Assembly (NCBI GenBank): GCA_030039525.1
Contig: JASHVI010000054.1
Location: forward strand, 1 to 7,769
Source of the DNA: Thermoplasmata archaeon
GTDB lineage: Archaea > Thermoplasmatota > Thermoplasmata > Lutacidiplasmatales > UBA184
Direction of reading: 5' to 3'
Length of the DNA stretch: 7,769 bases
In this document: positions 1-5,114 of the stretch, piece by piece
Layout: the number at the start of each line of letters is the position of its first letter
Position numbering within the stretch: the stretch's first letter is position 1
Position numbers and translations under genes: made by a program
Notes under the pieces: model-generated
Seen by the model: only the letters and a program-made list of their open reading frames with translations
What the model was told of the DNA's origin: nothing
Database searches by the model: none

Positions 1-2
1 TC

Positions 3-545
3 GCCTCGCTCGACGAGGCCTTCGAGGCGACGGACGGCTACAAGGTCCGGGCGCTCCTCGAGAACTCCGCCGGCCAGGGCTCGACGATCTGCACCGACTT
101 CTCGAACCTCGCCGAGGTGCTCCGACGGATCCGGGACCCGAAGCGGGCCGGCGTCGCGCTGGACACCTGCCACATGTTCGCCGCCGGCCACGACTTCCGG
201 AGCCCCGAGGGGTACCAGGCGCTCCTCTCCGAGATCGAGGAGACCTTCGGCGAACAGGCCGTGGGGGCCTTCCACCTCAACGACGCGAAGGCGCCGCTCG
301 GCTCCCACTTGGACCGCCACGAGAACATCGGGAAGGGGACGATCGGGGCCGAGGGGTTCCGGCCCCTCGTCACCGACCCGCGCTGGGCCGACCGCCCCGG
401 GTACCTCGAGACCCCGCTCGACGCGGACGACGACGACTACGAAGGGTACCGGCGCGACCTGGCGACGCTGCGCAGCCTCCTCGGACCGGTGAAACCATCG
501 GCGAAGAAGGCGCCGGCCCGACGACGCGCGCGAACCCCTAAATAG
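3..545 (+). CDS. nfo: Endonuclease IV (AP endonuclease), 3' partial
   Basis: This is the last 180 codons of a deoxyribonuclease IV, a zinc-dependent TIM-barrel enzyme that cuts DNA 5' of abasic sites in base excision repair. The frame is open to the window edge, so the start and the first metal-binding histidines lie upstream. Numbering from the first visible codon, the known zinc ligands of the family are all recognisable: Glu20 in LLENSAGQG, Asp54 and His57 in LDTCH, His91 in HLND, Asp104 and His106 in DRHENIG, and Glu137 in LETP. The enzyme should therefore be active. After the barrel the protein ends in a short basic Lys/Arg/Ala/Pro tail (about residues 163-180), which may help bind DNA (inference). 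The TAG stop at 543-545 overlaps an AT-rich patch that may be the promoter of the next gene, 25 bases away. There is no functional link to the sugar-phosphate genes that follow. Confidence 0.95.
   Translation, partial: ASLDEAFEATDGYKVRALLENSAGQGSTICTDFSNLAEVLRRIRDPKRAGVALDTCHMFAAGHDFRSPEGYQALLSEIEETFGEQAVGAFHLNDAKAPLGSHLDRHENIGKGTIGAEGFRPLVTDPRWADRPGYLETPLDADDDDYEGYRRDLATLRSLLGPVKPSAKKAPARRRARTPK
539..544 (+). promoter_or_regulatory. Candidate TATA box for transketolase N subunit
   Basis: TAAATA stands out in a very GC-rich background. Its centre lies about 29 bases before the ATG at 571, the spacing expected for a leaderless or very short-leader archaeal transcript. It overlaps the endonuclease IV stop codon. 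A 10-base palindrome CGGCGCGCCG (558-567) lies between it and the ATG. This is inferred from spacing and composition only. Confidence 0.45.
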
Positions 546-570
546 CGCACCCTTACTCGGCGCGCCGCCG

Positions 571-1419
571 ATGAGCGCCGTGGCGGCGACCGCCGACCTC
601 GACGCGCTCCGGACGACGGCGCGCGAGATCCGCAAGGACATCATCCGGATGACCTACGCCGCCGGGGGCGGGCACCCCGGGGGGAGCCTCTCGGTCACCG
701 ACCTCGTCACCGCGCTGGTCTTCCACGAGCTCCGGCTCGACCCGGCCCACCCCGACGCCCCCGACCGGGACCGGCTCGTCCTCTCGAAGGGGCACGCGGC
801 TCCCGCACTCTACTCCGCGCTCGCGCGCCGGGGCTTCCTTCCGGTCGAGGAGCTCCTCACCCTCCGCAAGCTGGGGAGCCGGCTCCAGGGTCACGTCGAC
901 CGGAACAAGCTCCCGGTGATCGAGGCCTCCACGGGCTGCCTCGGGCAGGGGATCGGCATGGCCGTCGGCATGGCGCTCGACCAGCGCCTCCGGAAGGGAG
1001 CGGCGCGGGTCTACGCCATCCTCGGCGACGGGGAGTGCCAGGCCGGCCCGACCTGGGAGGCGCTGATGGCCGGCGGGCACTACAAGCTCGACAACCTCAC
1101 CGTGATCCTCGACCGGAACCAGTACGAGACCGACGGCGACACCGAGGCCCTCATGGGGATCGAGCCGATCGCCGAGAAGTTCCGCGCCTTCCGGTACGAG
1201 ACCCTCGACATCGACGGCCACGACTTCCCGGCGATCCTCGGGGCCCTCGATACGGCCCGCTCGACCAAGGGGCGTCCCACGGCGATCGTGGCGCGCACGG
1301 TGAAGGGCAAGGGGGTCTCGTTCATGGAGCGGACCCACGTCTACCACGGGAAGCCCCCGACGAAGGAGGAGGCCGAGAAGGCCCTCGCCGAGCTCGGGGG
1401 CGGGAGCCTGACCGGATGA
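571..1419 (+). CDS. tkt: Transketolase, N-terminal (thiamine diphosphate-binding) subunit
   Basis: A 282-residue N-terminal half of a split transketolase, which transfers two-carbon ketol units between sugar phosphates in the cytosolic non-oxidative pentose phosphate pathway. Archaea commonly encode the enzyme as two subunits, and this length is typical. Visible motifs are GHPGGS at 34-39, SKGH at 72-75, the glycine-rich STGCLGQG at 120-127, and the thiamine diphosphate/Mg site GDGECQ at 152-157 with Asn183 of DRN completing the GDG...N motif. The segment after DRN reads QYETDG, where many homologues have a less polar sequence; this is probably harmless. The ATG start at 571 gives a family-like N-terminus and has a TATA-like patch about 29 bases upstream. 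The stop overlaps the start of the C-terminal subunit (ATGA, 1416-1419), so the two subunits are translationally coupled, which suits a stoichiometric complex. Confidence 0.97.
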   Translation: MSAVAATADLDALRTTAREIRKDIIRMTYAAGGGHPGGSLSVTDLVTALVFHELRLDPAHPDAPDRDRLVLSKGHAAPALYSALARRGFLPVEELLTLRKLGSRLQGHVDRNKLPVIEASTGCLGQGIGMAVGMALDQRLRKGAARVYAILGDGECQAGPTWEALMAGGHYKLDNLTVILDRNQYETDGDTEALMGIEPIAEKFRAFRYETLDIDGHDFPAILGALDTARSTKGRPTAIVARTVKGKGVSFMERTHVYHGKPPTKEEAEKALAELGGGSLTG

Positions 1420-2363
1420 CCGGCAAGTCCGAGAGCCTCCGCGACGCCTACGGCGTCGAGCTCGTCGCCCGCGGCGACGCCGACCCGGAACTGGTCGTGC
1501 TCGACGCCGACCTCTCGGGATCGACGCGGACCCAGCTCTTCGGGAAGAAGTACCCGGAGCGGTTCTTCAACGTCGGCGTGATGGAACCGACGATGGTCAC
1601 GATGGCCGCGGGGATGGCGCTCTCCGGAAGGACCGTCTTCGCGAGCACCTTCGCGATCTTCGCCGCGGGCCAGGCCTACAACATGGTCCGCCAGTCGGTC
1701 TGCTACAACCATGCGAACGTCAAGATCGTGGCGACGCACGGCGGCCTCCTCGTCGGCGGCGACGGCGGGACCCACCAGATGCTCGAGGACCTCGCGCTGA
1801 TGCGGGGCCTCCCCGGGATGACCGTCATCGCGCCCTCGGACGCCCCCACCACCCGGGCGGCCGTCCGGGCGATCACCGAGTTCCAGGGGCCGGCGTACGT
1901 CCGGCTCACCCGGGAGAACCTCCCGGTCGTCACCGACGGGAGCTTCGCCCTCGGGAAGGCCGCCGAGCTCCGGCCGGGCTCCGACCTCACCCTCGTCGCG
2001 GTCGGGGCGATGGTCGCCCGGGCCCTGGAGGTCGCGGAGGAGCTCCACAAGGTTGGCGTCGAGGCCCGGGTCCTCGACTTCGCCTCGATCAAGCCCTTCG
2101 ACGAGAAGGCGCTCCTCAAGGCGGCCCGGGAGACCGGCGCCATCCTCACCCTCGAGGAGCACTCCGTCCTGACCGGCCTCGGGGCGCTCGTCGCGGCCGC
2201 GACGAGCGAGGCGTACCCGGTGCCGGTGCGGCGGATCGGCGTCCCGGACCTCTTCGGGGAGTCCGGCGACCCCTGGCTCCTGCTCGACCGCTACGGGCTC
2301 TCGAAGGAGCGGGCCCTCGAGGAGGCCTGGGAGCTCCTGCGAGGCCGCGGTAAGGTCAATTAG
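1416..2363 (+). CDS. tkt: Transketolase, C-terminal (pyrimidine-binding) subunit
   Basis: This 315-residue partner of the upstream subunit carries the pyrimidine-binding and C-terminal domains; together the two form the complete transketolase active site. Glu57 in FNVGVMEPTM matches the conserved glutamate that activates the thiamine diphosphate aminopyrimidine ring. Other recognisable segments are the ASTFAIFAAGQAYNMVRQS region (about 80-98) and GGDGGTHQMLED. They are followed by the IAPSDA and VRLTRENLP strands and a C-terminal domain with LTLVAVGAMVARAL and TLEEHS. The frame is open further upstream, to about 1035, but that stretch lies antisense-like inside the N subunit. ATG 1416 is chosen because it overlaps the previous stop as ATGA, follows a modest Shine-Dalgarno-like GGAG (1403-1406), and gives the family N-terminus. 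It is almost certainly co-transcribed with the N subunit. Its stop overlaps an AT-rich patch 27 bases before transaldolase. Confidence 0.97.
   Translation: MTGKSESLRDAYGVELVARGDADPELVVLDADLSGSTRTQLFGKKYPERFFNVGVMEPTMVTMAAGMALSGRTVFASTFAIFAAGQAYNMVRQSVCYNHANVKIVATHGGLLVGGDGGTHQMLEDLALMRGLPGMTVIAPSDAPTTRAAVRAITEFQGPAYVRLTRENLPVVTDGSFALGKAAELRPGSDLTLVAVGAMVARALEVAEELHKVGVEARVLDFASIKPFDEKALLKAARETGAILTLEEHSVLTGLGALVAAATSEAYPVPVRRIGVPDLFGESGDPWLLLDRYGLSKERALEEAWELLRGRGKVN
2358..2362 (+). promoter_or_regulatory. Candidate TATA-like element for transaldolase
   Basis: AATTA is an isolated AT-rich patch centred about 27 bases upstream of the transaldolase ATG, overlapping the transketolase stop codon. 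The spacing fits a leaderless start, so transaldolase may have its own promoter in addition to read-through from tkt. The 8-base palindrome CGCCGGCG (2379-2386) directly abuts the ATG. This is weak evidence from position and composition alone. Confidence 0.35.
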
Positions 2364-2386
2364 GCCGAAGCGACGGGGCGCCGGCG

Positions 2387-3034
2387 ATGAAGCTCTTCCT
2401 CGACACGGCCAGCGTGTCGGAGATCCGGCGGATGTGGGACGTCGGGATCCTCGACGGGGTCACGACGAACCCCAGCCTCGTCGCGAAGGAGGGGCGGCTC
2501 TTCGAGGAGGTCCTGCGGGAGATCTGCGCCCTCGGCGTCCCCTCGGTCTCCGCCGAGGTCGTCGCGACGGAGACCCCCGGGATGCTCTCGGAGGGGCGGC
2601 GCCTTCGGGCCCTCGACCCGGCGATCTACGTCAAGGTCCCGATGACGCCGGCGGGCCTCAAGGCGACGAAGGTCCTCGCCTCGGAGGGGACGCGCGTCAA
2701 CATGACCCTCGTCTTCTCGGCGACGCAGGCCCTCCTGGCCGCGAAGGTCGGGGCCGCCTACGTCTCCCCGTTCATCGGGCGGCTCGACGACCAGAGCCAG
2801 GTGGGGATGGACCTCATCCGCGAGATCGTGCCGATCTACCGGAACTACGGCTTCAAGACCGAGGTCCTCGTCGCGTCGGTCCGCCATCCGATCCACGTCC
2901 TCGAGGCGGCGAAGGCCGGGGCCGACATCGCGACGATGCCGTTCTCGGTGATGGAGAAGCTCGTCCAGCACCCGCTCACCGACCTCGGGCTCGCGCGATT
3001 CCTGAAGGACTGGGAGAAGGTGCCGAAGGGCTGA
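2387..3034 (+). CDS. tal: Transaldolase, small (TalB/FSA-like) type
   Basis: A 215-residue class I aldolase of the short transaldolase/fructose-6-phosphate aldolase family. It transfers a dihydroxyacetone unit between sedoheptulose-7-phosphate, glyceraldehyde-3-phosphate, erythrose-4-phosphate and fructose-6-phosphate. Visible landmarks are FLDTA at 4-8, GVTTNPSL at 24-31, Schiff-base Lys83 in YVKVPMT, NMTLVFS at 105-111 and YVSPFIGRLDD at 125-135. Two positions used to tell the subtypes apart favour transaldolase: Glu57 in SAEV, where E. coli FSA has Gln, and Phe129 in SPF, where FSA has Tyr. That comparison rests on remembered alignments. The length is normal and the protein complete, and ATG 2387 gives the canonical M-K-L/I-F-L-D-T start. 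With the two transketolase genes 23 bases upstream it forms a non-oxidative pentose phosphate unit; the same neighbours occur in Thermoplasma. A 12-base palindrome follows its stop at 3036-3047. Confidence 0.95.
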   Translation: MKLFLDTASVSEIRRMWDVGILDGVTTNPSLVAKEGRLFEEVLREICALGVPSVSAEVVATETPGMLSEGRRLRALDPAIYVKVPMTPAGLKATKVLASEGTRVNMTLVFSATQALLAAKVGAAYVSPFIGRLDDQSQVGMDLIREIVPIYRNYGFKTEVLVASVRHPIHVLEAAKAGADIATMPFSVMEKLVQHPLTDLGLARFLKDWEKVPKG

Positions 3035-3035
3035 G

Positions 3036-3047
3036 GCGCGATCGCGC
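3036..3047. repeat. 12-bp perfect palindrome in tal-DUF357 gap
   Basis: GCGCGATCGCGC reads identically on both strands and lies in the 39-base gap between the transaldolase stop and the DUF357 GTG start. It could be an operator or a weak hairpin, but short GC palindromes are frequent in such GC-rich DNA. No T-tract follows it, so it is not a convincing terminator. Confidence 0.4.
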
Positions 3048-3073
3048 GTTCGGTCCGAGCACCTAGGATACCC

Positions 3074-3361
3074 GTGTCCGGCGCGCCGCCGCTGCTCGAG
3101 AAGTACCTCGCCCTCACCGACGAGGCCCTCCGACGCGTCCGGCCCGGCGTCCCGGTCCGCTCCTTCCTTTCCGGCGCCTCCGACGACTTCCTCTCGATGG
3201 CCCGCGCCTACCTCGCCGACGCCCGGCACTTCCTCGCCGAGGGGGACCGGGACCGCGCGCTCGCCGCGGCGAGCTACGCCCACGGGTGGCTCGACGCCGG
3301 GGTGCGGCTCGGGATCCTCGACGGGGGGGAGGACGGTGACCGGTTCACCCTCTTCCGCTGA
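3074..3361 (+). CDS. DUF357 family protein
   Basis: A 95-residue, probably cytosolic and mostly helical protein of the archaeal DUF357 family (COG1698), whose function is unknown. The family match rests on the phrase around 38-80: a DDFLSMARAYLADARHFLAEG helix, then a second helix ending in the highly characteristic YAHGWLDAGVRLG (68-80). The length is typical. I see no membrane segment, signal peptide or catalytic motif. The start is GTG 3074; no ATG is available that would keep the N-terminal helix EKYLALTDEAL (9-19), so GTG is the best choice. No good Shine-Dalgarno or TATA box precedes it. The 3' end overlaps the translin start by 26 bases, and translin in turn overlaps the nucleoside phosphorylase, so the three are likely one transcript. 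The family is otherwise uncharacterised, and its tight link to translin is the only functional hint here. Confidence 0.9.
   Translation: MSGAPPLLEKYLALTDEALRRVRPGVPVRSFLSGASDDFLSMARAYLADARHFLAEGDRDRALAAASYAHGWLDAGVRLGILDGGEDGDRFTLFR
3328..3332 (+). promoter_or_regulatory. Shine-Dalgarno site for translin gene
   Basis: GGAGG inside the DUF357 coding end is the best ribosome-binding match in the window. It precedes GTG 3336 by only 3 bases, which is unusually tight. It supports translational coupling to DUF357 while leaving the exact translin start open. Confidence 0.5.
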
Positions 3362-3983
3362 CCGTCCCGCCGACGTCCGCCGGCTGAACGAGCCGTCGCT
3401 CGCGGCGATCGACCGGCACCTGAAGGAGCGGGAGGCCCGGCGCGACGGGCTGCACGAGCGGGCCCGCCGGCTGCGCCGGAGGGCCCAGGGGTCGATGGCG
3501 AGGCTCCACGAGGGCTCCGACGAGTCGGCCGAGCTCGCCGAGATCCGACGGGAGGCCGCGCAGCTCTCGGAGTGGCTCCGGGGGGAGGGCCACGGTGAGG
3601 AAGGGCTCGCCCACGATGCCCTGCAGGAGAGCGTCGAGGCGGCGCTCCTGGGGGCGATCGTCTCGAGCTCCCGGCTCCCCGGCCCCGAGGAGCTCGGCGT
3701 GGACGTCGAGATCTACCTGCTGGGGCTCGGGGACGTCGTCGGAGAGGTCCGCCGGCTCGTCCTCGACCGGCTCGGCGAGGGGGACCTGGCCGGCGCCGAG
3801 CGGGACCTCGCGCTCATGGACCACCTGCTGCGCTCGCTGATGCGGTTCGACACCACGCGGGCCATCGTCGCGCTCAAGCCCAAGCAGGACATGGCCCGCG
3901 CGTTGCTCGAGCGGACCCGGGGCGACCTCACGATGGCGAAGCTGCTCCGGGGCCGGGGCGGCGCGTCGGGCGGCGGGCCGTGA
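3336..3983 (+). CDS. Translin family protein (archaeal Translin/Trax-like)
   Basis: A 215-residue all-helical protein of the translin/TRAX family (COG2178). Eukaryotic translin-TRAX (C3PO) is an RNA-binding complex with TRAX-dependent endoribonuclease activity, and archaeal homologues can assemble similar oligomers. The recognisable core runs from LQESVEAAL (96-104) through VEIYLLGLGDVVGEVRRLVL (124-143) and LMRFD (168-172) to the C-terminal LERTRGDL (191-198). Glu98, Glu101 and Asp133 align with the three acidic residues used by TRAX for RNA cleavage, so this looks like a potentially active Trax-type member (alignment by eye). Residues 27-50 are strongly Arg-rich and may bind nucleic acid. 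Start GTG 3336 has a strong GGAGG (3328-3332) but a spacer of only 3 bases, so the N-terminus is uncertain. The gene lies inside an overlapping chain with DUF357 and MTA phosphorylase. Confidence 0.92.
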   Translation: MTGSPSSADRPADVRRLNEPSLAAIDRHLKEREARRDGLHERARRLRRRAQGSMARLHEGSDESAELAEIRREAAQLSEWLRGEGHGEEGLAHDALQESVEAALLGAIVSSSRLPGPEELGVDVEIYLLGLGDVVGEVRRLVLDRLGEGDLAGAERDLALMDHLLRSLMRFDTTRAIVALKPKQDMARALLERTRGDLTMAKLLRGRGGASGGGP

Positions 3984-4771
3984 CCGGTCCCCGGCGCACC
4001 ATCGGGCTGATCGGCGGCTCCGGCATCGTCCGGCTCTTCAAGGACGGCCCCTCGAAGACCCACCGGGTCTCGACCCCCTGGGGGGCCCCGTCGAGCCCGG
4101 TCGAGGAGGGGCTCGTCGGCGGCGTCCGGACCCTCTTCCTCGCCCGGCACGGGCCGGGCCACGCGATCCCTCCGCACCGGATCAACTACCGGGCGAACAT
4201 CGACGCCCTCTGCAGCCTCGGCGCCGACGCGATCATCACGGTGAGCTCGGTGGGCTCGCTGCGGGACGAGATCTCGCCGGGGAGCTTCGTGCTCCCGGAC
4301 CAGTTCCTCGACTTCACGAAGTCCCGGCCGACGACCTTCTTCGACGGCGGCAAGGTCTACCACGTCTCCCTCGCCGACCCGTTCTGCCCGGACCTCACCG
4401 CCCACGCGACCCTCGCGGGGGACGACGCCGGCTTTCCCTTCCGGGTCGGCGGCACCTACGTCTGCGTGGAGGGCCCGAGGTTCTCGACGCGGGCGGAGTC
4501 CCGGTTCTACCGGGAGTACGCCGACCTGATCGGCATGACCCTCGTCCCGGAGGTGACGCTCGCCCGGGAGCGCGGGAAGTGCTACGTCACGCTCGCGATG
4601 GTGACCGACTACGACGTCTGGGCCGAGCGCCCCGTCGACGCGAAGGAGATCACCGAGGTGGTCCGGACGAACGCCGGCCGGATGCACCGGATCCTGGAGT
4701 CGCTCATCCCCCGGGCGGCGACCGAGTCGCGCTGCCTCTGCCCGTCGGCGCTCGAATCGGCGGAGATCTGA
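3980..4771 (+). CDS. mtnP: S-methyl-5'-thioadenosine phosphorylase
   Basis: A 263-residue purine nucleoside phosphorylase family enzyme that cleaves methylthioadenosine with phosphate to adenine and methylthioribose-1-phosphate, recycling the by-product of polyamine or other SAM-dependent synthesis. Visible motifs are GLIGGSG (9-15), ARHGPGH (55-61, phosphate Arg/His), INYRANI (68-74), SSVGSL (89-94), VEGPRFSTRAESR (163-175), IGMTLVPE (184-191) and VTDYDVW (208-214). The two aspartates in TDYD (210 and 212) are the adenine-recognising pair of MTA phosphorylases; methylthioinosine and 6-oxopurine enzymes usually have Asn there, so MTA is the favoured substrate. A C-terminal Cys-x-Cys (252 and 254) resembles the CxC motif of hyperthermophilic archaeal homologues, where it is linked to disulfide stabilisation. 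GTG 3980 overlaps the translin stop as GTGA, implying coupled translation. The 3' end converges on rpoK with only 9 bases between. Confidence 0.95.
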   Translation: MTGPRRTIGLIGGSGIVRLFKDGPSKTHRVSTPWGAPSSPVEEGLVGGVRTLFLARHGPGHAIPPHRINYRANIDALCSLGADAIITVSSVGSLRDEISPGSFVLPDQFLDFTKSRPTTFFDGGKVYHVSLADPFCPDLTAHATLAGDDAGFPFRVGGTYVCVEGPRFSTRAESRFYREYADLIGMTLVPEVTLARERGKCYVTLAMVTDYDVWAERPVDAKEITEVVRTNAGRMHRILESLIPRAATESRCLCPSALESAEI

Positions 4772-4780
4772 GCCGAGGGC

Positions 4781-4993
4781 CTACGAGGCGGCGGTCCCGC
4801 GGCGGACCGTGATCGGGATCGCGCCCTCGCGGAACTCCCGCTCGGCGATCTCGACCGGGTCGATGAGCTCGGTCGGCACGTCGATGAGGATCGGGGCCCC
4901 GAGGGAGACCTGAAGGGCCCGCGCGCCGAGGATCCGCGCCCGCTCGAAGCGAGTGTACTCGCCCTCGGAGACCGTGCGGGTCGACTCGCTCAT
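4781..4993 (-). CDS. rpoK: DNA-directed RNA polymerase subunit K (Rpo6)
   Basis: A 70-residue core subunit of archaeal RNA polymerase, the counterpart of eukaryotic Rpb6 and bacterial omega, which helps assemble and stabilise the largest subunit. The hallmark TRFERARILGARALQ...GAP segment (14-33) is intact, followed by the family's PTELIDPVEIAEREFREGAIPITVRR (40-65). The frame extends upstream to a GTG at 5047, but ATG 4993 is preferred. The TATA box at 5059-5064 places transcription start near 5036, downstream of that GTG, and ATG 4993 gives the usual subunit K length. The implied leader is about 43 bases and stays open in this frame, including a TTG at 5033-5035. In many archaea rpoK sits beside rpoN, enolase or rpsB; here its neighbours are unrelated, so it is probably transcribed alone from its own strong promoter. 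Confidence 0.93.
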   Translation of the reverse strand: MSESTRTVSEGEYTRFERARILGARALQVSLGAPILIDVPTELIDPVEIAEREFREGAIPITVRRGTAAS

Positions 4994-5058
4994 CCGGGCA
5001 CCGGTGGGAGCCGCGATGGCGGCGACCGCCGACAAGGGGTGCCGCACTTTGCCTAATC

Positions 5059-5072
5059 TATATACGTTTTGG
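5059..5072 (-). promoter_or_regulatory. TATA box with BRE-like element for rpoK
   Basis: On the - strand CCAAAA (5067-5072) is followed by TATATA (5059-5064) within the most AT-rich stretch of the window. It matches an archaeal BRE/TATA arrangement and predicts a start near 5036, giving rpoK a leader of about 43 bases. No + strand gene lies downstream, so it is assigned to rpoK. It is the clearest promoter in the window. Confidence 0.75.
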
Positions 5073-5114
5073 CCTCGGGCGGCGCTCGCGGGCCGCGCGC
5101 GCCGACCCCGGAAC

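Noticed and set aside
553..1347. Long - strand reading frames antisense to tkt, tal and translin (also 1341-2162, 2360-3283, 3713-4687, 6903-7700)
   Set aside because: They are shadows of high-GC coding DNA: low-complexity Arg/Gly/Pro/Asp/Glu-rich products with no recognisable domain, lying opposite well-identified genes.
1035..1415. Upstream extension of the transketolase C subunit frame
   Set aside because: The extra 127 residues are Arg/Pro/Asp-rich shadow translation of the N subunit. The ATGA overlap at 1416 gives the family N-terminus.
2387..3034. Calling this gene fructose-6-phosphate aldolase
   Set aside because: Glu57 and Phe129 match transaldolase rather than the Gln and Tyr of FSA, and transketolase is adjacent.
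4769..4783. Bidirectional terminator between mtnP and rpoK
   Set aside because: The 9-base gap has no T-tract and no convincing stem-loop. Termination must occur inside the opposing genes or by a signal I cannot see.
4994..5047. Longer rpoK starting at GTG 5047
   Set aside because: The GTG lies only about 15 bases from the TATA box, upstream of the predicted transcription start, and the extra 18 residues do not resemble subunit K.
5073..5114. GC-rich inverted segments after the PEP-mutase-like gene as an intrinsic terminator
   Set aside because: Possible GGCGC/GCGCC pairing exists, but it is followed on the transcribed strand by an A-run rather than a T-run, and such pairings are common at this G+C content.
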